NCBI RefSeq assembly: GCF_001999765.1
Contig: NZ_KV908328.1
Location: 84,780 to 148,779 of the forward strand
DNA length: 64,000 bases
Reading direction: 5' to 3'
Source of the DNA: Sinomonas mesophila
GTDB lineage: Bacteria > Actinomycetota > Actinomycetes > Actinomycetales > Micrococcaceae
The notes beneath the pieces are model-generated. The model searched no databases. It saw nothing but the letters and a program-made list of their open reading frames with translations, and was not told the origin of the DNA. The translations under genes were made by a program, and so were the position numbers. Below are positions 40,689-49,408 of the stretch, one piece after another; position 1 is the stretch's first letter, and every line of letters begins with the position of its first letter.

Positions 40689-41996
40689 ATGGACGAGTCG
40701 CCCGGACTCCCGACGAGCGCAGCGGAGTGGGCCCGGCGCGCGCAGGCCGCGGCGGACAGCGTCAACGTCGGCTACGGACACCGATTGCTCGGCTTCGTCC
40801 CGGGCACGTGGCTCGCCCGGACGGCCAGGCCGGCCCCGGCCGGAGGCGGTCCGTGGCACTACTGGTGGCAGGCGCACTACCTCGACTGCCTCGTCGATGC
40901 CGCGTGGCGCCGGCTCGGTGACCCCGCATCGCAGGGACGTGACCCCGCAATGTTGGGAGGTGACCCCGCAACGTTGGGAGGTGACCCCGCATCGCAGGGA
41001 CGTGACCCCGCAATGTTGGGAGGTGACCCCGCAACGTTGGCCCTCGCCCCCCGGCTCCTGCGCACCATCCGCCTGCGCAACGCGTTCCGCTTCGAGAACG
41101 ACTACTACGACGACATGGCCTGGCTCGCCCTCGCCGCGGGCCGCGCCGAGGCGCTCATCCAGCGCCTCCGCCGCCGCGGCCTGCGCGGTGCCCGCACGGC
41201 CGCCCGCGTCCTGGGCCGACAGCTCGCCTCCGCCGACACCGCCGAGCTCGGCGGCGGGCTCTTCTGGAACACCCGGCGAGACTTCAAGAACGCCCCAGCG
41301 ACGGCCCCCGCCGCGCTCTTCTTCGCGCGCACCGGTAAGCGGGAGCGCGCCCAGCGGCTCGTCGACTGGCTCGGGGCGCGGCTCTTCGATCCAGACCTGG
41401 GCCTCTACCTCGACGGCCTGCGCATCGGCCCCGGCGACACGGCCGAGCTCGTCACGGACGTCTGGACCTACAACCAGGGCCCCGTGCTCGGCGCCCTCCT
41501 CGAGCTCGGGGGCGAGGCGAACCTCGCCCGCGCCGAGGCACTCATCGCCGCCGTCGGGCGCGGGCTCACCACCGAGGTAGGGATTCCCGGCGAGCACGGC
41601 GGCGCGGCGACGGGCGGCGCGGAGGTGCCGGGCGGCGTCGTGCGGGCCCTCCAGGCCAACGGCGACGGCGACGGCGGGCTCTTCATGGGCATCCTCGCCC
41701 GCTACCTCACGGCCGCCGCGGTGCATGGCCGGCTCCCGGCGACGGCGCGAGCGGAGGCCTCGCGGCTCGTCGTGGACACGGCCGAGGCGCTGTGGGCCGG
41801 GGCCGAGGAGCGGCGGGACGGCACAGGGCGTCAGCTCCTCACCTTCCCGATGCATCCCGGCCAGCCGGCGTCAACGGCCTACCCGCCGAGCGCGAGGGTC
41901 GAGCTGTCCACGCAGCTGCAGGCCTGGATGGTGATCGAGTTCGCGCACCAGCTCACCCGCGCCCCCGGGGAAGCCGAGAAGGAGGCCGAGAAATAG
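40689..41996 (+). CDS. GH76-family glycosidase with in-frame repeat insertion
   Basis: A 435-residue alpha/alpha-barrel protein of glycoside hydrolase family 76 (endo-alpha-1,6-mannanase-like). The catalytic Asp pair is in NDYYDDMAWL; GGLFWNTRRDFKNAPATAPAAL, DVWTYNQGPVLGAL and the C-terminal ARVELSTQLQAWMVIEF are typical. No signal peptide is seen, so it acts inside the cell or on imported glycans. ATG 40689 is chosen because a TAGGCT box (40676-40681) lies 7 nt before it. Residues about 77-118 are six heptapeptides of the form [GR]DPA[SMT][QL]G encoded by the 21-bp repeat, inserted before the first catalytic region. Confidence 0.88.
   Translation: MDESPGLPTSAAEWARRAQAAADSVNVGYGHRLLGFVPGTWLARTARPAPAGGGPWHYWWQAHYLDCLVDAAWRRLGDPASQGRDPAMLGGDPATLGGDPASQGRDPAMLGGDPATLALAPRLLRTIRLRNAFRFENDYYDDMAWLALAAGRAEALIQRLRRRGLRGARTAARVLGRQLASADTAELGGGLFWNTRRDFKNAPATAPAALFFARTGKRERAQRLVDWLGARLFDPDLGLYLDGLRIGPGDTAELVTDVWTYNQGPVLGALLELGGEANLARAEALIAAVGRGLTTEVGIPGEHGGAATGGAEVPGGVVRALQANGDGDGGLFMGILARYLTAAAVHGRLPATARAEASRLVVDTAEALWAGAEERRDGTGRQLLTFPMHPGQPASTAYPPSARVELSTQLQAWMVIEFAHQLTRAPGEAEKEAEK
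40917..41040. repeat. 21-bp tandem repeat array, locus C (inside the GH76 gene)
   Basis: Six units of 21 bp (the last two bases short) run 40917-41040 in the orientation opposite to loci A and B. They form a 63-bp super-unit of three variants repeated twice. Units 1 and 4 (GGTGACCCCGCATCGCAGGG and one base) are the exact reverse complement of locus A units. The array is in phase with the gene, adding 42 residues without a stop. Confidence 0.96.
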
Positions 41997-42060
41997 AGCA
42001 CTCAACAATTGCCTATTCGCCGCGGAGTCGGCAACAATGGCGGCCATATCGGCCGTTTTC

Positions 42061-42079
42061 TTAGGTGTGGCTAACCTAC
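42061..42079. promoter_or_regulatory. IdeR/DmdR (DtxR-type) iron box
   Basis: TTAGGTGTGGCTAACCTAC matches the DtxR/IdeR 19-bp consensus (TTAGGTTAGGCTAACCTAA) at 16 of 19 positions. It lies 31 bp before the iron-binding-protein gene and contains a TAACCT -10-like element. Iron-loaded IdeR would therefore repress the importer when iron is plentiful. Confidence 0.85.
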
Positions 42080-42110
42080 ACGCGGCGGCCGCGTCAAGAG
42101 GAGAATCACC

Positions 42111-43151
42111 ATGACGTTCCGCCCCCGAGCCCTCGCCAGCATCGCGCTGGCGGCCGCCGCCGCCCTCGGCCTCGCCGCGTGCGGAGCCTCCCCGGGAAGC
42201 CAGCAGCAGCCCACCGAGGACCCCAACGCCCTCACCGTGTACAACGCCCAGCACGAATCCCTCACGAAGGAGTGGATCGAGGGGTTCACCGCGGAGACCG
42301 GCATCAAGGTCAACTACCGGCAGGGCTCGGACACGGAGATGTCCAACCAGATCATCCAGGAGGGCGCGGACTCCCCCGCGGACGTCTTCCTCACCGAGAA
42401 CTCCCCCGCGATGACTCAGGTCGAGAACGCGGGCCTCTTCGCCGACGTCGCCGCCGACACCGCGGCCCAGGTCCCCGCGGAGTACCGCCCCTCGACGAAC
42501 AAGTGGACCGGCATCGCCGCCCGCTCCACGGTGTTCGTCTACGACAAGACCAAGCTCACAGAGGACAAGCTGCCGAAGTCCCTCCTGGACCTCGCGAACC
42601 CGGAGTGGAAGGGCCGCTGGGCCGCCTCGCCGTCGGGCGCCGACTTCCAGGCGATCGTCTCGGCCCTCCTCGAGCTCAAGGGCGAGGCCGCCACCGAGGC
42701 GTGGCTGACCGCCATGAAGGAGAACTCGAAGGCCTACAAGGGCAACTCGACCGCCATGAAGGCGGTCAACGCCGGCGAGGTCGAGGGCGCGGTCATCTAC
42801 CACTACTACTACTATGGCGACCAGGCGAAGACGGGCGAGAACTCGACCAACGTCGGGACGCACTACTTCAAGAACCAGGACCCGGGCGCGTTCGTGTCCG
42901 TCTCGGGCGGCGGCGTGCTCAAGTCCTCGAAGAAGCAGGAGCAGGCGCAGGCCCTCCTGAAGTTCATCACCGGGAAGAAGGGCCAGGAGGTCCTGCAGAA
43001 GGGCACCTCCTTCGAGTACGCGATCGCCTCGGGCGTCCCAGCCAACGAGAAGCTCGTCCCGCTCGCCGAGCTCAAGGCCCCCGTGGTCGACCCCGCCAAG
43101 CTCAACTCGGCCAAGGTCACCGAGCTCATGACCAAGGCCGGGCTGCTCTAG
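42111..43151 (+). CDS. fbpA: Iron(III) ABC transporter substrate-binding lipoprotein
   Basis: A 346-residue lipoprotein with lipobox LGLAAC, followed by an Fbp-type periplasmic-binding fold (ALTVYNAQHESLTKEWIEGF, RQGSDTEMSNQI, PADVFLTEN). The iron-binding Tyr pair is in IYHYYYYGDQ. It delivers ferric iron to the following permease. An AGGAG ribosome site precedes the ATG, and an IdeR box lies upstream, in full agreement with the assignment. First gene of a three-gene operon. Confidence 0.94.
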   Translation: MTFRPRALASIALAAAAALGLAACGASPGSQQQPTEDPNALTVYNAQHESLTKEWIEGFTAETGIKVNYRQGSDTEMSNQIIQEGADSPADVFLTENSPAMTQVENAGLFADVAADTAAQVPAEYRPSTNKWTGIAARSTVFVYDKTKLTEDKLPKSLLDLANPEWKGRWAASPSGADFQAIVSALLELKGEAATEAWLTAMKENSKAYKGNSTAMKAVNAGEVEGAVIYHYYYYGDQAKTGENSTNVGTHYFKNQDPGAFVSVSGGGVLKSSKKQEQAQALLKFITGKKGQEVLQKGTSFEYAIASGVPANEKLVPLAELKAPVVDPAKLNSAKVTELMTKAGLL

Positions 43152-43154
43152 GCC

Positions 43155-44756
43155 GTGGACCCGGCCCCAGCACCCGCGCCGGCCGCCTCCCGCCCGGGAG
43201 GCGGCCTCGCGGCCCCGCGGGCGGCCAGGGGCACGCGCTCCCGCCCGCCCCTCGGGCTGATCGCCGCGGCCTGCCTCGTCGCGGCGGCTTCGCTCGTCCC
43301 GCTGGGCTTCGTCGTCGCCATGACGGTCGCGACCGGCTGGGAAACCGCATTCGCGCTCATCCTGCGGCCCCGCACGGGCGAGCTGTTGGGCAACACGCTC
43401 GCGCTCATGGCCCTCACGGTGCCCCTGTGCGTCCTGCTCGGCGTGGGCGGCGCGTGGCTCGTTGAGCGGACCGCCCTGCGCGGGCACCGGCTGTGGGCCG
43501 TCGTGCTCGCCGCGCCGCTCGCCATCCCGGCCTTCGTGAACTCCTACGCGTGGGTCTCGGCTGTCCCCTCGCTCGAGGGCGTCCTCTCCGGAACGCTCAT
43601 CGCGACTCTGTCCTACTACCCGCTCGTCTACATCCCCGCGGCCGCGACCCTCGCCCGCCTCGACCCGGCCATCGAGCAGTCCGGGGCGTCGCTGGGGCTC
43701 GGCCCCTGGGCTGTCTTCCTCCGCGTCGTCCTGCCCCAGCTGCGCATCGCCATCTCGGGCGGGGCGCTGCTCGTCGCACTGCACCTGCTCGCCGAATACG
43801 GCGCCTTCGCCATGATCCGCTTCGACACGTTCACGACGGCGATCATGGAGCAGTACCGCTCGACCTTCAACGGCGCGGCCGCGAACATGCTCGCGAGCGT
43901 CCTCGTGGCCGCGTGCCTGGCCCTTCTGCTCGTGGAGGCCCGAGTCCGCGGCAGCGCGAGGTACGCCCGCCTCGGCTCGGGCGCCCAGGCCGTCCCGACG
44001 AGGCTCGCGCTCGGCACGTGGCAGGCGCCCGCGCAGGCGGCCCTCGGCGTCGTCGCGGCCCTCGCCGTCGGCGTCCCGCTCGGGATCGTGGGCCGGTGGG
44101 CCGCCGCGGGCGGGCCCGGCGTCTGGCAGACGGCGGAGCTCGGCCGTGCCCTTGGCTCGAGCCTGGGGCTCGGGCTGCTCGGCGCGCTCGCGGCGACCGC
44201 CGTCGCGTTCCCGATCGCGTTCCTCGCCGTGCGCTACGCGGGCCGGCTCAGCCACGGCCTCGAGCTGGCCAACTACGTCACGAGCGCGCTGCCGGGCATC
44301 GTCGTGGCCCTCGCGCTCGTCACGGTGTCGCTGCGCTCCGTGCCCGGCGCGTACCAGACGACGGGCCTGCTCGTGGCCGCGTATGTGCTCCTGTTCCTCC
44401 CGCGCGCCCTCGTGAACCTCCGCGCGGGCCTCTCCCAGGCGCCGAAGGAGCTCGAGGAGGCCGCCCAGGCCCTCGGCACTCCCCCGCTACTCGCCTTCAC
44501 GCGGGTGACGCTCCGGCTCTCGGCTCCCGCGGCCGCCGGCGGCGCCGCCCTCGTCTTCCTCGCCGTCGTCAACGAGCTCACCGCGACGCTCCTGCTCTCC
44601 CCGATCGGTACCAAGACCCTCGCGACGGAGTTCTGGAGCCTCTCGAGCGAGATCGACTACCGGGGCGCCGCCCCGTACGCGATCCTCATGATCGCGCTGT
44701 CGGCGCCCATGACGTACCTGCTGTTCCAGCAGTCCAAGAAAGCAGCCGGACAGTGA
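43155..44756 (+). CDS. fbpB: Iron(III) ABC transporter permease
   Basis: A 533-residue membrane protein with about twelve helices in two homologous halves, as in FbpB. Two EAA loops are visible ([20 protein letters not shown] and [20 protein letters not shown]). The N-terminus is a Pro/Ala-rich cytoplasmic segment of about 25 residues. GTG 43155 follows the fbpA stop by 3 bp. It overlaps the ATPase start by 4 nt (GTGA). Confidence 0.93.
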   Translation: MDPAPAPAPAASRPGGGLAAPRAARGTRSRPPLGLIAAACLVAAASLVPLGFVVAMTVATGWETAFALILRPRTGELLGNTLALMALTVPLCVLLGVGGAWLVERTALRGHRLWAVVLAAPLAIPAFVNSYAWVSAVPSLEGVLSGTLIATLSYYPLVYIPAAATLARLDPAIEQSGASLGLGPWAVFLRVVLPQLRIAISGGALLVALHLLAEYGAFAMIRFDTFTTAIMEQYRSTFNGAAANMLASVLVAACLALLLVEARVRGSARYARLGSGAQAVPTRLALGTWQAPAQAALGVVAALAVGVPLGIVGRWAAAGGPGVWQTAELGRALGSSLGLGLLGALAATAVAFPIAFLAVRYAGRLSHGLELANYVTSALPGIVVALALVTVSLRSVPGAYQTTGLLVAAYVLLFLPRALVNLRAGLSQAPKELEEAAQALGTPPLLAFTRVTLRLSAPAAAGGAALVFLAVVNELTATLLLSPIGTKTLATEFWSLSSEIDYRGAAPYAILMIALSAPMTYLLFQQSKKAAGQ

Positions 44757-45919
44757 CCGAGCAGAAGCAGGGCCCTGCCCCGGCGGCCGGTGCGGCGCGG
44801 CCGCCCGAACCACGCATCGCGCCGGCGGCCGCACAGGCCCCCGAGGACACCGACTGGCACCTCGAGATCGAGGGCGTCACGAAGGCCTTCGGGGCCCTGC
44901 AGGTGCTCGCGGGCATCGACCTCACCGTCTTGCGCGCAGGCACGACGGCGATCGTCGGCCCGAGCGGGTCGGGCAAGACGACGCTCCTGCGCCTCATCGC
45001 GGGCTTCGAGGCCCCCGACGCCGGCCGGATCCTGCTCGACGGCCGCGAGGTCGCCGGCGGCACGTGGGTCCCGGCGCACCGGCGCAACGTCGGCTACGTC
45101 GCGCAGGACGGCGCCCTCTTCCCGCACCTGTCGGTGGGGCAGAACGTCGCCTTCGGGCTCGACGGCGCGCGGTACCGGGGGCGGCGGGCCGTCGCCGCGC
45201 GCGTCGAGGAGCTCCTGCACATGGTGGCCCTTGACGGATCGTACGTGCGCCGCCGCCCGCACGAGCTCTCGGGCGGGCAGCAGCAGCGCATCGCCCTCGC
45301 CCGCGCGATGGCCCGCGAGCCGGAGATAATGCTCCTCGACGAGCCGTTCTCGGCCCTCGACGCGGGGCTGCGCGTCGCGACGCGCCGCGCGATCGGCAGG
45401 GTCCTCGCCCACGCCGGCGTGACCACGGTCCTCGTGACCCACGACCAGGCCGAGGCGCTCTCCTTCGCCGACCAGGTCGCCGTCATGCGCGGGGGCAGGC
45501 TCGTGCAGATCGGCAACCCGTTCGTCGTCTACACGCGGCCCGCGGACCGCGCGACGGCGGAGTTCCTCGGCGACGCGGTGATCCTCGACGCGTGGCTCGA
45601 GGGCTCGCTCGCGATGTGCTCGCTCGGGGCGATCCCCGTGCGCCGCCCGACCGTCCAAGGCCGGGTCCAGCTCATGCTGCGCCCCGAGCAGATCCGGATC
45701 GCGTCGGACTCGCCCATCCACGGCACGGTGCTCGACTGGGACTACTTCGGCCCCGAGTCCTCGGTCCGGATCAAACTTCCCGAGCGTCCCGCGGACCCGC
45801 GCATCCCCGGCGGCGGCGAGGTCATCACGATCCGGCACTGGAACGCGGCCATGGCCCGGGCAGGGATGGACCTCGCGCTCAAGGTCATCGGCGAAGGAGT
45901 CGCCTTCCCCGTCGTCTGA
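44753..45919 (+). CDS. fbpC: Iron(III) ABC transporter ATP-binding protein
   Basis: A 388-residue ATPase. Walker A is GPSGSGKTT, the signature [15 protein letters not shown], Walker [13 protein letters not shown]; a C-terminal TOBE-like domain starts around residue 290 ([12 protein letters not shown]). The first 35 residues are a Pro/Ala-rich extension. GTG 44753 overlaps the permease stop. Last gene of the IdeR-controlled fbp operon. Confidence 0.93.
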   Translation: MTEQKQGPAPAAGAARPPEPRIAPAAAQAPEDTDWHLEIEGVTKAFGALQVLAGIDLTVLRAGTTAIVGPSGSGKTTLLRLIAGFEAPDAGRILLDGREVAGGTWVPAHRRNVGYVAQDGALFPHLSVGQNVAFGLDGARYRGRRAVAARVEELLHMVALDGSYVRRRPHELSGGQQQRIALARAMAREPEIMLLDEPFSALDAGLRVATRRAIGRVLAHAGVTTVLVTHDQAEALSFADQVAVMRGGRLVQIGNPFVVYTRPADRATAEFLGDAVILDAWLEGSLAMCSLGAIPVRRPTVQGRVQLMLRPEQIRIASDSPIHGTVLDWDYFGPESSVRIKLPERPADPRIPGGGEVITIRHWNAAMARAGMDLALKVIGEGVAFPVV

Positions 45920-45937
45920 CCTCCGCCCTTCCCTTTC

Positions 45938-46022
45938 GGGTACGCATCTCGATCTCGACGCACCTTTCCCGTTCCTGGTACGCATCCCCCATGCGCTTTC
46001 GCCGTTCCTGGTACGCACGACG
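45938..46022. repeat. Intergenic repeat with GGTACGCA motif, three copies
   Basis: GGTACGCA occurs at 45939-45946, 45977-45984 and 46010-46017; the last two sit in the longer identical string CCGTTCCTGGTACGCA (45969-45984 and 46002-46017). A fourth copy with the same left flank is at 31587-31606. All lie between genes. The array fills most of the 188-bp gap after fbpC and precedes the promoter of the next gene. Confidence 0.85.
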
Positions 46023-46107
46023 GCGGGACTCACCCGGGCGGGCACGCGCCGGCGCCGCCGGACGCACCGGGGCGGCCGCCGCCGTCGTGCGCCGCTACGC
46101 TGGCTCC

Positions 46108-46896
46108 ATGGCCGACGCACCCTCCGACCGTTGGACCGCGAGCTCCGCGCTGACCCGCTCGCGGCTCGCACCGAACCCCGGCCCCATGAGCCTCGACGGG
46201 ACGAACTCGTACGTGGTCGCCGCGCCGGGCGCCGGGTCGACCGTCGTCGTGGACCCGGGCCCGCTCGACGGCGAGCACCTCGCCGAGCTCGCCGCCGCGG
46301 GACGCGTCGAGCTCATCCTGCTGACCCACCACCACCCGGACCACACCGAGGCCGCCGGCGAATTCCACCGCATGACGGGGGCGCCGGTGCGCGCCCTCGA
46401 CGCGGCCCTGTGCCTCGGCGCCCCGCCGCTGGCCGACGGCGAGGTCCTGGAGGCCGCCGGCGCGCGCATCGAGGTCATCGCGACCCCGGGGCACACCGCG
46501 GACTCGGTCTGCCTGCACCTGCCCGACGACGGCGACGACGGCTCGGTGCTCACGGGCGACACGATCCTGGGCCGCGGCACCACGGTCATCGCCTTCCCCG
46601 ACGGGCGCCTCGGCGACTACCTCGCGTCCCTGCGCCGCCTCGAGACCCTCGGGGACGCCGCTGTGCTCCCGGCGCACGGACCGGTGCTGCCGAGCGTCGG
46701 CGAGATCGCGCGCGCCTATCTGGCCCACCGCGAGGAGCGGCTCGGGCAGGTCCGCGCGGCGCTCGCGCAGCTGGGACCAGACGCCCCGATCGCTGCGGTC
46801 ACCGACGCCGTGTACACGGACATCGACCCGTCCGTGCGCCGCGCCGCCGAGAACTCCGTCGCGGCCCAGCTCGACTACCTCCGCGGCTGGGCGTAA
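46108..46896 (+). CDS. Metallo-beta-lactamase-fold hydrolase (glyoxalase II/LACTB2-like)
   Basis: A 262-residue enzyme with two-metal MBL motifs: THHHPDH, the later His in TPGHTADS, Asp in VLTGDTILG and the final His in VLPAHGPV. The C-terminal winged-helix-like tail (YLAHREERLGQVRAAL ... YLRGW) is typical of the LACTB2/RNase-like hydrolase group. The substrate is unknown; thioester or RNA hydrolysis are both possible. TACGCT at 46096-46101 lies 6 nt before the ATG, so the mRNA is probably leaderless. Confidence 0.92.
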   Translation: MADAPSDRWTASSALTRSRLAPNPGPMSLDGTNSYVVAAPGAGSTVVVDPGPLDGEHLAELAAAGRVELILLTHHHPDHTEAAGEFHRMTGAPVRALDAALCLGAPPLADGEVLEAAGARIEVIATPGHTADSVCLHLPDDGDDGSVLTGDTILGRGTTVIAFPDGRLGDYLASLRRLETLGDAAVLPAHGPVLPSVGEIARAYLAHREERLGQVRAALAQLGPDAPIAAVTDAVYTDIDPSVRRAAENSVAAQLDYLRGWA

Positions 46897-46963
46897 ACCG
46901 ACGGCACGGCCGGAAAGGCCGACGGCCCGAAAGTCCGACGGCCCAACCGGAAAGGCGACGGGC

Positions 46964-47305
46964 CTAGAACAGACTGAACCGCGTGAACTCCCCGGTCGCG
47001 GGCCCGATCGTGGCCTCGACGCCGTCCACGCGCCCCGGCGTGTTCCCCGAGCGCAGCCAGTCCAGGAGACCCTCGACCTCCTCGCGCGTGCCCTCCGCGG
47101 TCACCTCGACCGTGCCGTCGAGCAGGTTCCCCGCCGAGCCGACGAGCCCGCGCTTCTCGGCCTCGCCGAGGGTCCAGTAGCGGAACCCGACCCCCTGGAC
47201 GATCCCCCGCACGGTCGCGTGCAGCCGCGCCTCGGGTACGTCCGCCGGCACGCCCTCAGCCTCCCCCTCCGCGCCCCTATGGCGCCCCTGCCGGAACCAC
47301 GTCAT
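46964..47305 (-). CDS. acyP: Acylphosphatase
   Basis: A 113-residue enzyme hydrolysing acyl phosphates. The catalytic Arg is in VQGVGFRYWTLGEAEKRG and the catalytic Asn in GNLLDGTVEV; the fold ends TRFSLF. About 25 N-terminal residues (HRGAEGEAEG and so on) extend beyond the compact domain. MTWFRQ is taken as the start; a shorter product is possible. Downstream, the 67-bp gap to the MBL gene contains short imperfect repeats of the form CCGGAAAGGCCGACGG. Confidence 0.93.
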   Translation of the reverse strand: MTWFRQGRHRGAEGEAEGVPADVPEARLHATVRGIVQGVGFRYWTLGEAEKRGLVGSAGNLLDGTVEVTAEGTREEVEGLLDWLRSGNTPGRVDGVEATIGPATGEFTRFSLF

Positions 47306-47380
47306 GGTTCCAGTGTCGGCCGGAGCGCCGCGCCGGGCCACCCCTCCCGCAGCCCGGGCGGGTCAAGTAGCGTGGCCCGC

Positions 47381-49366
47381 ATGAGCGCCCAGGCACCGCT
47401 TCAGCCGTCCCTGCACCGCCAGCATGTGGTCCTCGGGGCCCCCACCCAGCTCTGGCTCGATCCGGACGGGCGGCTCGAGCCCGGCGCGCCGGGAGGGGGC
47501 CTCACCGGCATCTTCCACGGGGACACCCGCTTCCTCTCCCGCGCGCTTGTCACGGTCGACGGCGCCGAGCCGCAGCCCGTCGGGGTCTCCGGCTCGGGCT
47601 CCCGCCTCACCGTGGACGGCCTCGCCCGCGCCATCCCCGGCCCCACCCTCGACCCGGCCGTCCGCGTCCGCCAGCACTGGAGCGTCGAGCCCGGCCGCGT
47701 GCGCCACCGGATCGAGCTCAGCACGTCCCTGGACCGGCTCGAGTGCACGCTCGCCGTGCACCTCGGCGCGGACTTCGCTCCCATGGACGCCGTGCGCGTG
47801 GGCGGCGCGGGCGAGCCCGTGGCCCCGGAGCCGCAGGACGGCGCCGAGCTCCGCGCCGGGCTGGCGTGGTCGCACGGCGCGCACTCCGCCGAGGTCGCCG
47901 CCCGCGCCGGGCAGCCGTCGGGGACGCCGGCGGCCGCGACGACCGCTATCGACGAGGAGGCCGACGACACGGACGGCTTCCCCACCGGCCACCCGGCCCT
48001 GACGTGGGCGGCGGTTCTCGGCCGCGGCGAGCCATTCCGCGCGGAGTGGAGCGTCGCGCTCGAGGACGCGGACGCCGTCGTGCTCGCCGCTCAGGACGCG
48101 CCGGTGGCGGCCGAGGCGCGGCAGGACTCCCTCGGCCGGCTGCTCTCCTCCTCGCTCGAGGAGCTTGCGGGCCTGCGGCTCGCCACCCGCAGGGTGCCGG
48201 ACGCGCCGTTCCTCGCCGCGGGCGCGCCGTGGTACTTCACGCTGTTCGGCCGCGACTCGCTGTGGGCGGCCCGGCTGCTCCTGCCGCTCGACACCGCCCT
48301 CGCGGCCGGGACCCTGCGCGCCCTTGCGGCGTACCAGGGCACCGAGCACCGCCCCGAGTCCGCCGAGGACCCCGGCAAGATCCCGCACGAGGTGCGCGCC
48401 GGGGAGCTCGTGCTCGACGGCGGCCCCGGCGGGGACCAGCTGCGCCTGCCGCCGGTGTACTACGGGAGCGTCGACGCGACGCCGCTGTGGCTGTGCCTCC
48501 TCGGCGAGCTGTGGCACACGGGCCGCTCGCCCGAGACGGTGCGCTGGCTCCTGCCGCAGGCCCGGGCGGCGGCCGAGTGGCTCGTCGCGGCGGGCGCGGA
48601 CTCCTCGGGCGGCTTCCTCTCCTACCGGGACGAGACCGGCCACGGGCTGAGCAATCAGGGCTGGAAGGACTCGGCGGACGCGATGCAGTTCCTCGACGGC
48701 CGCCGGGCCGTGGGGCCGATCGCGCTCGCCGAGGTCCAGGCGTACGCGCACCAGGGCGCCCTCGAGGCGGCCGCGCTCTTCGAGGAGCTCCGCCCGCCGG
48801 GCGGCGGCGAGGGGCTGCGGGCGCAGGCGACGGCGCTGCGCGACTTCGCGGCCGGGCTTCGGGCCCGCTTCCGCGAGCGCTTCTGGGTCGAGGACGAGGC
48901 GGGCCGGTTCCCCGCGATGGCGCTCGACGGCGCAGGGTCGCCGCTCGATGCGCCCGGCTCCAACATGGGCCACCTGCTCGGCACCGGGCTCCTGTCCGAG
49001 GAGGAGGCGGAGACCGTCGTGGCCCGGCTGACGGGGCCCGAGCTGTTCAGCGGCTTCGGGATCCGCACGCTCGCGACGTCGGCGGCGGGCTACTGGCCGC
49101 TGAGCTACCACTGCGGCTCGGTGTGGAGCCACGACACGGCGATCGCCGTGCGCGGAATGCTCGCAGACGGGTTCCGGGCCGAGGCCGCAGCGGTGGCCAG
49201 GGGGCTCGTGCGGGCCTCGGAGTCGTTCGGGCACTCGCTGCCCGAGCTGTTCTCGGGCGAGGGATCCGAGGAGACCGACCACGCCCTGCCATATCCCTCC
49301 GCGTGCCGTCCGCAGGCGTGGAGCGCGGCCGGCGCGGCGGTCGCGGCGCAGGCGCTCGGCCGCTGA
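47381..49366 (+). CDS. Amylo-alpha-1,6-glucosidase/glycogen debranching-like enzyme
   Basis: A 661-residue protein. Residues about 15-220 form the N-terminal glycogen-debranching-type beta domain (GIFHGDTRFLSRALV, HWSVEPGRVRHRIE); the rest is an alpha/alpha-barrel with WYFTLFGRDSLWAARLLLPL, NQGWKDSADAMQF and SYHCGSVWSHDTA, all typical. An Ala/Gly-rich insertion lies near residues 180-200. The TAGCGT box (47368-47373) 7 nt before the ATG supports a leaderless start. It trims an alpha-glucan or an osmolyte glycoside; the substrate is not certain. Confidence 0.9.
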   Translation: MSAQAPLQPSLHRQHVVLGAPTQLWLDPDGRLEPGAPGGGLTGIFHGDTRFLSRALVTVDGAEPQPVGVSGSGSRLTVDGLARAIPGPTLDPAVRVRQHWSVEPGRVRHRIELSTSLDRLECTLAVHLGADFAPMDAVRVGGAGEPVAPEPQDGAELRAGLAWSHGAHSAEVAARAGQPSGTPAAATTAIDEEADDTDGFPTGHPALTWAAVLGRGEPFRAEWSVALEDADAVVLAAQDAPVAAEARQDSLGRLLSSSLEELAGLRLATRRVPDAPFLAAGAPWYFTLFGRDSLWAARLLLPLDTALAAGTLRALAAYQGTEHRPESAEDPGKIPHEVRAGELVLDGGPGGDQLRLPPVYYGSVDATPLWLCLLGELWHTGRSPETVRWLLPQARAAAEWLVAAGADSSGGFLSYRDETGHGLSNQGWKDSADAMQFLDGRRAVGPIALAEVQAYAHQGALEAAALFEELRPPGGGEGLRAQATALRDFAAGLRARFRERFWVEDEAGRFPAMALDGAGSPLDAPGSNMGHLLGTGLLSEEEAETVVARLTGPELFSGFGIRTLATSAAGYWPLSYHCGSVWSHDTAIAVRGMLADGFRAEAAAVARGLVRASESFGHSLPELFSGEGSEETDHALPYPSACRPQAWSAAGAAVAAQALGR

Positions 49367-49408
49367 GCCGGGGGACCCCGGGCCGCTGAGCAGGGGCGCC
49401 CCCGGGCC

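Noticed and set aside
36196-41040. CRISPR array
   Set aside because: The 21-bp units are contiguous, with no unique spacers, and no cas gene is present.
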